64,000 bases of DNA. Origin: Dromiciops gliroides (taxonomy: Eukaryota > Chordata > Mammalia > Microbiotheria > Microbiotheriidae). The DNA is taken from contig NC_057861.1 in assembly GCF_019393635.1 (NCBI RefSeq), positions 60,620,532 through 60,684,531 on the forward strand, written 5' to 3'. The notes under the pieces are model-generated. The model worked only from the letters and a program-made list of their open reading frames with translations. It was not told the DNA's origin and ran no database searches. Below, piece by piece: positions 34,447-44,895 of this stretch; within the stretch, counting starts at the first letter, position 1, and each line of letters opens with the position of its first letter. A program made the position numbers and the translations under genes.

Positions 34447-34632
34447 ACAACAGTATTTATATTGTATTTATTATATGCCAGATACTGCTAAGTGCTTTAC
34501 AAATATCTCATTTGATCCTTATGATAATCCTGTGAAGTGCTTTTTACAGTTGAGGAAACTGAGACAAGAAAAGGTTAAGTGACTTTCCCAAGGTCACACA
34601 GTAAGTGTCTGAAATCAGATTTGAACCCAGGA
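34447..34632 (+). repeat. Old MAR1/MIR-type SINE in BRD4 intron
   Basis: 'TTATTATATGCCAGATACTG', 'CTCATTTGATCCTTATGATA', 'TTGAGGAAACTGAGACAAG', 'GTTAAGTGACTTTCCCAAGG' and 'AGATTTGAACCCAGG' in order: a diverged but full-looking SINE. Confidence 0.75.
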
Positions 34633-34745
34633 ATGAAAATTGGCAGTTTGGGTGGGGTTTGAATATCTCCCATTTTTGTCCCAGAGAGAGAGAGTTCCTA
34701 GAGAAGTCCTCCCTCCGTCTTATTAGTATCTTTTGTTACCAACAG

Positions 34746-34980
34746 AAGCAGGGAGGAGGAGGATGCCCTGGAGCAGGCTCGGCGGGCTCATGAAGAAGTT
34801 CGGAGACGTCAGGAGCAGCAGCAGCAGCAGCAGCGATCAGAGCAGCAGCAGCCACCGGTGGCTGCAGCCTCCTCAGCTCCCCAAGCACAAAGCTCTCAGC
34901 CCCAGGCCTCCCAGTCCATGCTGGATCAACAGAGGGAGTTGGCCAGGAAACGGGAACAAGAGCGAAGGCGCAGGGAGGCG
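34746..34980 (+). CDS. BRD4: BRD4 coding exon: Gln-rich helix
   Basis: Acceptor TTACCAACAG, donor GTGAGT. Encodes [22 protein letters not shown], a CAG-coded Gln tract (34815-34834 and again 34843-34852), Ala/Pro linker, then [22 protein letters not shown]. The long basic/acidic helix is conserved; the Gln/Ala linker is the variable part. Ends in phase 0. Confidence 0.96.
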
Positions 34981-35492
34981 GTGAGTTGGTTGTAATACAT
35001 TCTAGAGGACAGATAATACTGTATCCTGGTTACTAGGCTGTCTGTCCTCAGAAATCACAGTGACTTAAACCGAGAGCTGTTGACCTGTGTGTTTTTAAAA
35101 TATGTGTATGTGCATACACACACACACATGCGCAGAATTAAGCTGGTCACTTGGGAACCATGGGTAGAAGTAGAAGACATGGCTCCTATCCTTATAAGAA
35201 ATTCAGTCTTTTTGAGGAGATAGACCATGAACAGAACTGGAAGACAGGACAAATACAGAAGCATCTCTGAGAGGAGAGAGATCAGTGTGGCACAGGGGAA
35301 AGAAGTTTGCCAGAGGCAATAGGGTTTGTGCTATACCCTGAAACAGCAAAATGTGGAAGGGAGCTTTCCATGAAGCCCCTAGGCTGAGCAAAGTCGGGAA
35401 ATGCCAACACAGCTAAGGGAGCAGCCTTGGGTACAGGAAGTGGCTAGCTGCTGGAACATGGTTTCTAATTCTCCTTTTCTCTCTCTTTCTAG

Positions 35493-35561
35493 ATGGCAGC
35501 TACCATTGACATGAATTTTCAGAGTGATCTTTTGGCAATATTTGAAGAGAATCTTTTCTGA
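35493..35561 (+). CDS. BRD4: BRD4 last coding exon (C-terminus)
   Basis: Acceptor TCTCTTTCTAG. Encodes M-A-A-T-I-D-M-N-F-Q-S-D-L-L-A-I-F-E-E-N-L-F and TGA at 35559-35561. The acidic/hydrophobic FEENLF end is the P-TEFb-binding tip of BRD4-L; it differs from human by Ala for Ser before IFEENLF. Confidence 0.97.
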   Translation: MAATIDMNFQSDLLAIFEENLF

Positions 35562-36655
35562 TAGCGCCTGGGTTTCTTCTGACTCTGATTTTCTGGCAAA
35601 ACTGACTCTGCCTAGTGTTACTGGCGGCTGGGAGGGGGTGTTCCTTGGGCCCGGCCCTTGTGCATGTTCCACCCGTCGTGGGTCTGTCAGCCAAGGATCA
35701 GCAGAGTCTGCCTTACTGTTGGACTTCCCCACCCCCTGCACACACTGAAGTCAGACCCAACCTCAAGCAAGCGCTGGACCAGATGGTTCTTAGGCATGAA
35801 TGAGGTCCTTCTCTATGCCAGACGTATTCACAGTATATCCAGGATGTCACATTCTTTACCAGTTTTCTAACCATGAGAGGAGCCCCATCAGGGGCCCTGT
35901 CTCCCTCCCTGGTATGGCTACCACTATCTCTACCCCACACTGTAAGACCAGGGGTTGCACAGGTAGCCCATGGAGAGCAGGAGCCCACCCGTGCTGTTGG
36001 GATTTGGGGGGTAGGGGGAATGACAGTTGGGACCAGCCCCCAGCTGTCTAACGTCCCTAGTCACTGGCTTTGCCTTGAACAGAATCCCATCCTGCCCTCA
36101 TCCCCTTCGAGCCTTTAACCGAGAGCCGTTCTCTGTAAGTGTTCGCTTGTGAAAAAGGGAATAGTCCAGTGGAGGTGTGTGAGTGTCCATGGCCATTTGG
36201 AGTGAGGTGGTCGTCATAGCACGCGTGTGTGGAGGCCTCGCCTGGGAGCGAGACTACCAACCAAAGTCAGTTCCTTTCCGCCTTTGTTTTTTTTTTTTTC
36301 CTTTCTGCCTTCCTTCCTTTATGTTCTTTTTAAATTTTATTTTTTAATTTTCCTTCAGACACAAAGGCACTGCTTAACTTGGAATGGGTGTTATCGTCTC
36401 TCCTTTGAGTGGTGGCAATGGGGGTGGGGGGAGGGGGCGCCGCACTGTGGGTAGTGTGTGACCGTGGCTGTATTGTATAGTGAATATAGTTGGCATATAT
36501 TTGTTTGAGGTTTGTTGGTGACTCCACCAAACTTGGTGTAAAAAAAAAACAAACACAAAAAAACAAACAAAATACAAAACACAAAAAAACTGCTTATATT
36601 TTACTCAATTTCAAACTTTATTAGTCTATATTTTTTAATTGTAAAACCAGAAAGC

Positions 36656-36697
<42 letters not shown>

Positions 36698-37130
36698 ATT
36701 TTTTTTTGTTGTTGTTGGGTTTTTTTTTGTTTGTTTTTATTTTTTTGTTTTTTGGTGTGTTTGTTTTTTCGTTTTTTTTTTTTTAATGTCATATCTGTTT
36801 CAAGTTGTTTTATACCAGGAAGGGAGTGGACCCAGGGCTGGGCTGCGTGGCACAGCAGAGATGGTGGGCACCCCCTCCACCATCGGTGGTCCCGCCCCTA
36901 CCCTTACTCCCCACCCATCGCCCAGCGTGTTTTTCTCTTTACTTTTTTTTTTAATTTTATAATTTGAACTGTTCACAAGGTTACGTGCCATGAGTACCCA
37001 CTATACAGTACAATACTGGTGCCTCAGTGTTGGCCAAACTCTGGAGTAATTAACTGGTTTGACTTTAATACGGTGAATATGCATTTGGTCTGTACTGATC
37101 ATGGAATAAACGCATCTCTTTTTTTTTAAA
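35562..37130 (+). other. BRD4: BRD4 3' UTR to proximal poly(A) signal
   Basis: Follows the BRD4 stop. AATAAA at 37105-37110 with a T-rich downstream stretch (37120-37128) gives a likely cleavage site near 37125-37130. It contains an A-rich stretch (36541-36590), a (CT)16 microsatellite (36661-36692) and a T-rich stretch (36693-36785), the first and last complementary in composition. Several open frames here are chance. Confidence 0.85.
36661..36692. repeat. (CT)n microsatellite in BRD4 3' UTR
   Basis: Sixteen CT units followed by a long T-rich run. Confidence 0.97.
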
Positions 37131-37932
37131 AGCTTGCGTCTTACTGATATTTCTTTTGAAATCTCTCCTTGTGATAGACCTGGGCCTGCAACACTAGGGT
37201 AACGGCCACACAGGTGAGAGAAACATTTCAGTCGGCCAGGTCCTTGCTCCTCCAACTGATGCCTCCGACCTTCCACCAGTTCTGCCTTCTGTGAATGCTG
37301 GGCTAGCCTCCAGAGCCACTGCCTCCCAGTTAGTCATCACTATCAGCAGCCCAGGCAGAGGTGATTGGGGATTGGGCAGAAAAGGATCAAAGTATCCAAA
37401 ACCCACCTAAACATAGAGAAGAGCTCAGTTGGGTGGCCATGGCTCTCAGGTCCAGCTGAAGCAGCAAGAACAGGTGGGATAGTAAACAGAAAAGTATTCC
37501 CTCCTTTTGAAACTGACATCACTTCTGGGGTGATATGGGGAGAAGCTTTCTTTCTCCATTGCATGAGGCAGCAAGACTCCTCATACTGTTCTAGGGTGCT
37601 CAAGTCACAAGGTGTTAGCCAGAGGATTAGCTGCAGGTCAGCTTGGCTCTGGACCTCAAAGAAAGTAAAAGCAAAGGCCCTGCTATCCCCAGGCAAAGCT
37701 GTAAGGAGGTGGGTTCTTCCCCACAACTCCTATGGAGACCCATACCCAGCTTCCTTTTCTTAACACCATGGAGGTCTGACCTTCAGACAGTATTCCTTCT
37801 TTCTCTCCCTTCTACCCCCTTTGTGAAAGCACTTTGGACATTTTCTCCCTCCCTTTTCCTCAACCCCTACCCCTTTCCTTTAATTTTAAGCTCAGGGTTT
37901 ACTAGGTACTCTTAAGTGTACATCACCTGAAA

Positions 37933-37965
<33 letters not shown>

Positions 37966-38940
37966 CACACAGCACACAGCACACCGGATCTTCTCCCTTC
38001 TTGGGATTGTATATAAGCCTCCATATCCCTGGCCCCACCCATTTAGGGGCCCATACACACATACACATGCACACCCAGCTGGGACTCAACTGAGAGTGGG
38101 CTCAAGGATGTAAGATACAAATATTATAATTTATATGTATGCAAAAAGACATGTATTAGTAGCGATATTTAGTCTTCCCTGTTTTATTTTTTAACAACCA
38201 AAATTTTAAATGACCCTGCTTTTACACTTTTCTCTCAAATTCAGGATTTGCCAAATTCTACAGGCTGAAGCCTGGGGGTAATTGCTTCTAGCTAGGGAGC
38301 AGGCCATGATCATCCCTGAGCCCAAGGTGCACATCTCTCTGGGGGGGGGTTGTGACTTTGAAGGCATTAAGGCCCTGTTGGTTCCCATGTTCAATTGATC
38401 TTTCTTTGCTCTTTGATTTGGTTTTTTTTTCCCTTATCTTTTATTTTCCTCTCATTTTTTGTTCTGTTTTGTTGGAGCATTTCCTAGGCCAGACAGTGCT
38501 GGAGGAATGGTTGTGTGTTTTGCCAAAGGTATTGCTATCCAGAAAGTTTTTTCCCTGTTTGACTCGTCTGTGCACTTATAATTGGGTTGCAATTAGGATG
38601 GAGCCACTATTTAATTTTTTCTCCTCACCCTGCCCTTCCCGTTGTACGGATTCCCTCCCACTGCTTCCCCTCCCTCCTCTAGGAATCTAGTCCCCAAGAT
38701 GTACTTCTGGTTCTTCCCCCTTCTGAGTCCTGTACAGGAGGATGAGAGAGAGACGTGTACAATCTCTCACTGTACTTGATGCACGGATGGATCGCTTGGC
38801 CAATAATTATGTCAGTGAATTTGAGGCTTGTATTAAACACTTTAGACATTTGTAGAAGGAAATTAATAGAATTTTCACTTATATACTAAAGGTTTTTTGT
38901 GCAGTTCTCATTGCAAAATAAACATTTGTACTGAATATGA
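37131..38940 (+). other. BRD4: Possible extended BRD4 3' UTR, distal poly(A)
   Basis: No coding exon is evident between the BRD4 poly(A) signal and the EPHX3 promoter. The end, 38760-38940, is AT-rich unique sequence with AATAAA at 38917-38922, which looks like a second polyadenylation site. A (CA)n microsatellite lies at 37934-37964. Whether BRD4 transcripts extend here is inferred, not shown. Confidence 0.4.
37934..37964. repeat. (CA)n microsatellite
   Basis: About 15 CA units followed by imperfect ACACAG repeats to 37983. Confidence 0.95.
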
Positions 38941-39139
38941 AGTGACCCTTGAGGCGGCTTTTTTGGGGGATGAAGAGTACCGTGTTTGAGGGGTTCGTGG
39001 AGGCTGTGGAAGAACAGGAGCCAGGAGGGGACTGGGTTTCTGTAACTGGAAACCCAGGGCGGGCGGTCACCTTTTGTTTTCAAACCAAATTTGTATCGAT
39101 TGTTTTGTCATCATATTACCCGCTGTGTGGCCCTCTCCC

Positions 39140-40043
39140 TCCTAGAGAGCATTGAAGGGAGACATGCCTCCGGTCGCTCGGCCCCGAGGCGGTGCGCCAC
39201 CCCTTGGCTTCCCGGACGACTCCGTATCTCCCGAGAGTTCCCCTTCCGGAATTACGGAGGGCGTTTCATTGGCTGCTGGAGCCGAGGCTCGGGCTCTGCG
39301 ATCCTAGCCATTTTCATTCCTTCGATGTGACCTTTAGGGGTCTCCACTATCCAATCAGAGCTAAGAAAGGCTAGGAGAAGGGCAGGGCTGGGAACCCATT
39401 GAGTACGGGGAGGGCGGGAGCCAACGCTGTGGAGTCGAAGTGAGTTGCGTGTTACCCCGCCCTCAAGAAGGGTTTGGGGAAGGGGTGGGCAGAGGCGCGG
39501 GCTGGGGCGCTTCGCTGTGGGCCGGATGGTCCGGCCCACGAGGCTCCGCCCCCGACTTTGAGCTCTTACTTCCTCGCTCGCTCGTTCCCTAGATCCCTCC
39601 TTCCTCCCTCAGCTGAAGCTAGAGCGGCCAGCTCCGTGTGCGCGCTGGAGCCTCCGGAGTCCTCACTTAGCCAGGCGCCCGAACAGCAGAGCCTCGCTTC
39701 CGGGCCACCGGCGCCAAGCCTCGCGCTGTCCCCCGAGCCCAGCGACCTACAGTCCGCTTCAGCGGAACAGGCCCCCGGCCCCGAGGCCCCCGGCCCCGAG
39801 GCCCCCGGCCCCGAGGCCCCCGGCCCCGAGGCCCCCGGCCCCGAGGCCCCCGGCCCCGAGGCCCCCGGCCCCGAGGCCCCCGGCCCCGAGGCCCCCGGCC
39901 CCGAGGCCCCCGGCCCCGAGGCCCCCGGCCCCGAGGCCCCCGGCCCCGAGGCCCCCGGCCCCGAGGCCCCCGGCCCCGAGGCCCCCGGCCCCGAGGCCCC
40001 CGGCCCCGAGGCCCCCGGCCCCGAGGCCCCCCTCCCACCTACC
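39140..40043 (+). promoter_or_regulatory. EPHX3: EPHX3 GC-rich promoter / 5' UTR
   Basis: An abrupt change to GC- and CpG-rich sequence between the two genes. Visible elements: inverted CCAAT (ATTGG) at 39268-39272, CCAAT at 39351-39355, and GC boxes near 39412 (GGGCGG), 39456 (CCCGCCC) and 39546 (CCGCCCCC). No clear TATA box, so dispersed initiation is likely. The transcription start is probably between about 39400 and 39770. The minisatellite at 39771-40025 lies between it and the start codon. Confidence 0.7.
39771..40025. repeat. 15-bp minisatellite, 17 perfect copies
   Basis: GCCCCCGGCCCCGAG repeated 17 times without a single change (255 bp), ending 18 bp before the EPHX3 ATG. Because 15 is a multiple of 3, no repeat copy introduces a stop; in the EPHX3 frame it would read A-P-G-P-E. 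That frame is open from 39474 through the ATG at 40044, but has no upstream ATG, so the repeat is most simply 5' UTR. Confidence 0.97.
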
Positions 40044-40286
40044 ATGCCTAATTTCCTGGTGTCAGCGCTGCTGGCGCCCTCGAGGGTATCGCTGAGACTG
40101 ATTCGCTTCTTCATGTGGATCCTGGTGTACTGGGGCGCATGCTTGGCGGCCCTGGTCTACTCTGTGAAGGCCCTGGGCCACGTGCTGGGGCACCCTGGGC
40201 GAGGCTGCTGTGGCCAACCACGCCGAAAGGCCCCGACGTGCCTTCGAGACCCCTCTTACGGGCAGCATGGCTTCCTTGACCTCAAG
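40044..40286 (+). CDS. EPHX3: EPHX3 exon 1: signal anchor
   Basis: EPHX3 (ABHD9) is an alpha/beta-hydrolase that hydrolyses fatty acid epoxides to diols, anchored in the ER membrane. ATG at 40044 (ACCATGC context) starts M-P-N-F-L-V-S-A-L-L-A-P-S-R, as in the mammalian protein. Residues about 20-41 form one hydrophobic membrane segment, followed by a Cys/Arg-rich linker (G-R-G-C-C-G) and G-Q-H-G-F-L-D-L-K. Donor GTGAGC. Total CDS over seven exons is 1077 nt, 358 aa (human about 360). The upstream frame is open but has no ATG. Confidence 0.95.
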
Positions 40287-40700
40287 GTGAGCTCTGCCTC
40301 AGGGAGGTGGGGAGGGAGGGGGCAGCCCGTCCTGGCCCAGTGGCCCTCTAACCCTCTCCTCCTAACTGAAGGCCGGGAGCAGGGGGGAGCTTCCTACCGG
40401 CCTGCCTCCTACCTGCAGCCCCCTTCCCAAACAGTATCTGCCCCCAGATAATGGGTCCAAGGCAACCCCTTTCTACAGCCTGCCCATCCTACATTTAGTG
40501 CCCAGTGGAACTTTAGAAATTGGGGGGGGGGGACAATGTCATCCTAGATACTGAAGAAATCCCTTTTGGGCAGAAATCCCTTGGAGTTCCTGTAGGCACA
40601 GACATGCCTGGCCTCCCTGGGACCTCCACGAGGGGTTGGGGAAAGAACTGAGCTGAGTCCTGCTGGGTAGAGCCCCTGACTCCAGCTTCTTTCCTCCCAG

Positions 40701-40780
40701 ACCTCTGGCCTGCGTCTGCATTACGTCTGGAAGGGCCATGGGCCACTGATGCTGCTCCTTCATGGCTTTCCCCAGATCTG
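40701..40780 (+). CDS. EPHX3: EPHX3 exon 2: oxyanion-hole HGFP
   Basis: Acceptor CCTCCCAG, donor GTATGT. Residues 82-108. Contains L-H-Y-V and the H-G-F-P motif (102-105), which helps form the oxyanion hole of alpha/beta-hydrolases. The next residues are Q-I-W; the family usually has Glu where this has Gln106. Ends in phase 2 (TG completed by G to Trp). Confidence 0.95.
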
Positions 40781-41016
40781 GTATGTGGCAGGGGAGGGGA
40801 CTGCAAAAGAACTGGAGCAGCAGCAGCCCTCCCCTCCCCTCTCCTCACCCTACCCCCACCCTTCCCCTAAAACTTCCCCCTGGAACAGGTGGGGCCCTTC
40901 ATGGAAACCACCTCTTGCTCTGGTTGAGCCAGTCCCACTGGAAGGCTTAGGGAGGAGGGGTAGAGAGGGAGGTGATTGATTCAAGCATCACCTTCGTCCC
41001 CTTACTGGCCCCACAG

Positions 41017-41174
41017 GTTTTCTTGGCGACATCAGCTTTTAGAGTTCTACCACCATTTCCATGTGGTAGCACTGGACTTGAGGGGCTACGGGAGCTCAGA
41101 TTCACCTACCAACCTGAACAGCTACACCATCGAAGCCCTGACAACAGACATCAAAGACGCTATTGAGGCCCTAG
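41017..41174 (+). CDS. EPHX3: EPHX3 exon 3: core strand, DLRGYG
   Basis: Acceptor GCCCCACAG, donor GTACCT. Encodes W-F-S-W-R-H-Q-L, F-H-V-V-A-L-D-L-R-G-Y-G-S-S-D (the family's conserved DxRGxGxSD block), Y-T-I-E-A-L and D-I-K-D-A-I-E-A-L. Residues 108-160; the next Gly codon is split. A 3.7-kb repeat-rich intron follows. Confidence 0.95.
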
Positions 41175-41454
41175 GTACCTTAAGGCTAGGCAAAGAATTG
41201 GGGTGGGTGCCTGAAAGGGCACAGGAATAGATTGGCCTTTTCCTCCCATCCCTCATCCCCCACCTCTACCTTCTGTGACACACTGGATGTGACATGGCCC
41301 CAGCACAGGCCCATAGTCTCAGTCTTAAACCAAGCTTTTGATGAAGTTTCAGATGGGCCACTAGGTATGAGCCTAGAGCTTCCCTAAAATCTGGTACCTT
41401 TTCAACGTTCTTATCATTCCAGAGTCTTCAGCATTTTTCCTAAACTTCTTCATA

Positions 41455-41600
41455 AATAAGATTTCAAGTTGGAACAAACCTTAGAGATCATCTAGCCCAT
41501 TCCTTTCATTTTACAAATGAGGAAAACAGAGGAGACATGGAGACTTAGAGCTAGTAGTCACCCGAGCTAGATTCAAACCTAAGTCCTCTGACTCTCAATT
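41455..41600 (+). repeat. MIR-type SINE remnant in EPHX3 intron
   Basis: 'CATTTTACAAATGAGGAAAA' and 'ACCTAAGTCCTCTGACTCTC' fit a diverged MIR pattern. From 41630 to 43370 the intron has an old interspersed repeat I cannot name ('AACTGAAACTAGAGATAGAG', 'CCTAAACCAGGGTGGTAGCC'); it also seems to supply 43930-44030 and 44280-44340. Confidence 0.5.
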
Positions 41601-43373
41601 CAGTCTCCAATCCAGCAAACATTTCTTAAATACTCCCATCATCATTGTTGTCATCATCAGCGCTCACATTTATATAGCACCAGGCACTGTTCTAGGTTCT
41701 TGAGTTACAAAGACAAAATGAAAAACAACCCCTGTCCTAAAGGAGCTTTTATTCTACTGCAGTGATATCATGTATAAATACATGGTTTTGTACATATAAT
41801 ATACATGTGTACACATATACATGTACATGTGTTAATTTGAGAATGGAGAGTTCACTAAAAGCTAGGGAAACCAAAATGGCACGTGACCTGAGTCTTAACT
41901 GAAACTAGAGATAGAGAGATGACAGGGTGTATCTTTGGCCTAGGGAGTCGAAGACATGAATTGAAGGGGAAACAGACTTGAAATCATAAATTCATTTAGA
42001 AGTCTGTTGTAATAATTCCAGGCAAGAGGGGAAGAAGACCTAAACCAGGGTGGTAGCCATTTGAGTGGAGAAAAGAGAATGGATGAAACTTGTTTTGAAT
42101 GTTAAATCAAAAAACCTGGCAAGCAATTAGATGAGGAGATGGTTAAGAAGAGAGTTGAGTATGATTCTGAAGTTGTATAACTGAATGACTGGAAGGATTC
42201 TGATGCTCCTAACAGAAATAGAGAAATTAGTAGGAAGGGATCAGTTTTGGGAGAAAGATAAGGAGTTTCATGTTGAATTTAAAATGACTTTGAGTTTTCC
42301 AGGTGGAGATGTTCTGCAGGGAGTTGGTTAGTAACATGAGACTGAACCTCAGGAAAGAACTGGATATGTAGATTTGGAAGTGTGCTTAGAAAAGATCATG
42401 AGAGCTGATGAGATTACTAAGTGATAGAAGAGAAGAGGACCTAAGATAAGATGAGTTTGATTATGATCAAACTAAGAATCCAAAGCCAGTAGAAAAGTAG
42501 ATTCAGTAGAGAGCAGTATCACAAAAACCTAGGGGCTGTCCAGGCCATCAGTCAATAGTGTCAGATGCTTCCGAGAGATCAAAAAGGATAAAAACTAGTA
42601 TAGGGCCTATTAGATTTTACCAATTATGAAATCATTGGTAACCTCAGAGCAATTTCAGTTGGTGAGCTTTATTGCATGAGAAGGTAAGAAATAAATAAGA
42701 AAAGAAGATGTGATGGCAACAGGTGTTGTGGGTGGCTTTTTCTAGAAGCCTACTTATAAAAAGAATAGATACAGGATGATATATCCTTAAGGAGATGACA
42801 AGGTCAAGCAAAGGATTTCTTAAGGATTTGAAAACTGGCCATGTTTAGCATCAGAGAAGGTAGTAGATAGAAAAATCTACAATTGTAGGGGGAGCATGAA
42901 TGAATGAAAGAGTGAGCTCCCAAAGGAGATGTTAGGGGATGGGGTCAAGTGCACAAATAGAGGGGTTAACCTTAGAAAGGAAACAAAGTTTAGTTTGTAG
43001 TTGAACTTACTAAAAGAGTGAGATTTGAATAGTGGTGACACACTGGGAGGGTTAGAGTGACTGGAGATCCCAACAGGAATAAAAAATAGATTTTAATTAC
43101 AGGAGTAAGATAAAGGGCAATGTTGGAAAAATAGAAAGTCTTGGTTATAGAGAGGAAATTCAGAGTTCTGGATCAAATCATAGGAATAGGGGATTGATTA
43201 CCTGGGAAGCCATGGTGTTTGGGGTCATGTATATTGAAGTTCCTAACATGAGGATAGGTGGCAGAGGGAGACTGAAGCCATTGAACTCTTTGAGAAAATA
43301 GGGAGGGTGATCTAGGGGCCGCTTGTAGATGACTTGCTGCCGGAATCCAGATAGAAGGATATATATAGACAGA

Positions 43374-43632
43374 TGTCATGACTTGCACCGAATTGGGTGA
43401 TTTAAGTGAGGAAGGGCTGTGCAAAGTCACCAGCCTCACTTTCTCCAGAGCCATCTGGGTCCAGTGGCAAGATATGTTATCAAGACAACTAGGAATGGCT
43501 CCAAAGATTTAAGGCAATTGGGGTTAAATGACTTGCCCAGGGTCACACAGTAAGTGCCTGAGGTGAGATTTGAACTAAAGTCTTCCCAACCTCAAGGCCA
43601 GTGTTCTATCCACTGGACCACCTAGCTGCCCC
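43374..43632 (-). mobile_element. Long composite CORE-SINE, reverse
   Basis: Right part (43505-43632) is the ordinary CORE-SINE in reverse, with 'AATGACTTGCCCAGGGTCAC' and 'CACCTAGCTGCCCC'. Left part (43374-43504) is the same 3' extension as in 30902-31050, including 'AGAGCCATCTGGGTCCAGTG' in reverse. Confidence 0.85.
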
Positions 43633-43664
43633 TTTAGGAGGAATGAGGAACGATACAATGAACA

Positions 43665-43920
43665 ATAAGAGGTCACTACAAGTCTAACCATGTCACTCCC
43701 TTACTTAATAAACTCCAGTGGCTCCCTTTTACCTCTCTTTGGATTATAAAGCTCTTCACAACCAGACCGCAACTTACATTTCCAGCCATTACTCCTTGTC
43801 ACACACTATATAGACTATTTGAAGTAACCTTCTTACTGTTCCTCATACATTTCCCATCTCCATGCCTTTGCACTGGCAGTCCCTCCTCCTGGAATACACC
43901 CGTTCCTCATCTCTCCTTAG
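43665..43920 (-). mobile_element. L2 LINE 3' end
   Basis: 'AACTCCAGTGGCTCCCTTTT', 'CATGCCTTTGCACTGGCAGT' and 'CCCTCCTCCTGGAATACACC' are the reverse-oriented L2 3' end. It lies in the EPHX3 intron. Confidence 0.75.
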
Positions 43921-44035
43921 AATCCTTAGTAGTGGGGGAGGCAAGGTTATAAAGGTCTTTGAATGCCAAACAGAAGATTTTGTATTTGGTCCTAGAAGTA
44001 ATAGGGAGCCACTGGAGTTTATTGTGTATTTGGGG

Positions 44036-44275
44036 CTGTTGATTTTGTTGGTCAGTTGTGTCTGACTCTTCATGACCCCATTTGGGGTTTTCTTGGCAAA
44101 GATACCAGAGTGATTGGCCATTTCCTTCTTCAGCTCATTTTACAGATGAGGTAACTGAGGCAAACAGGGTTAAGTGACTTGCCCAGGGTCCCACAACTAG
44201 TGTCTAAGGCTGGATTTGAACTTGTCTTCCTGACTCTAGGCCCTCCACTCTGTTCAACTAGCTGCCCTCAAAAGT
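44036..44275 (+). mobile_element. MAR1-type SINE
   Basis: 'GACCCCATTTGGGGTTTTCT', 'TGGCAAAGATACCAGAGTG', 'TTTTACAGATGAGGTAACTG', CORE, then 'CAACTAGCTGCCCTC'. Nearly complete, and it appears to split an older repeat ('AGGGAGCCACTGGAGTTTAT' before it, 'GGTATGGTCAAATTGGCACT' after it). Confidence 0.85.
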
Positions 44276-44895
44276 ATGAGAGTGGTATGGTCAAATTGGC
44301 ACTTTAGGAAAATCACTTAGAATCACAGGGATTAATGTAGCAAACAAGGAGAAGGAAGTACTGTTTGATTGGGGTGATTGCCTACAAGTATGATGCTATT
44401 ATGTATACTTTTCAATCCCAGGTAAGAAAGATTGGAATGGTTACCTGGAGTAGTAAGGAATTGGCAATCAGATCCCTGAGAGTCTTATTGAATTCATTTC
44501 CAGCCAGTTTCTTTGCTGCTTCCTAGGATAGTAGAAGATGATTGGTGCTATTAGACGTTTTCCTCTAGGATGTGTTAGATACTTGATTCATATGGAAGAT
44601 CTGAGACTGTTTATTCTCTGATTCTTCCAACATGGCAGCTTCTCCTACCTTGGCTTGGTGGTAATGGAGGGCTATAGAGTTGTGTTGATTTACTTGCCCT
44701 CCTTAGTGGATGAGGCTCTGTTTGTCAGGGTCCTTGTGGTAAGAGTTTCTATGAATGGTTAGGGAGGGTTGTCATTGATTTTCCTTGCCCTTTCCCACTC
44801 TAGTGCTATTTTTATTGTCTTCTACCTTAGTCTCCTAACTTTACACCTATCCTACCCCACCCCTACCCACACCCAATTCCCTGCACCATTGACAG

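Noticed and set aside
37343..37763. Frames of 127 and 132 codons just after BRD4
   Set aside because: They overlap on opposite strands, lie past the BRD4 poly(A) signal and show no domain, splice sites or conservation that I can recognise.
39771..40025. Regular short repeats that might suggest a CRISPR array
   Set aside because: There are no spacers between units and the sequence is vertebrate; it is a minisatellite.
39566..40114. Long minus-strand frames across the minisatellite (repeats of G-A-S-G-P or G-R-G-P-R)
   Set aside because: A 15-bp GC-rich unit without stops is open in several frames automatically; no ATG context, splice site or homologue supports a gene on that strand.
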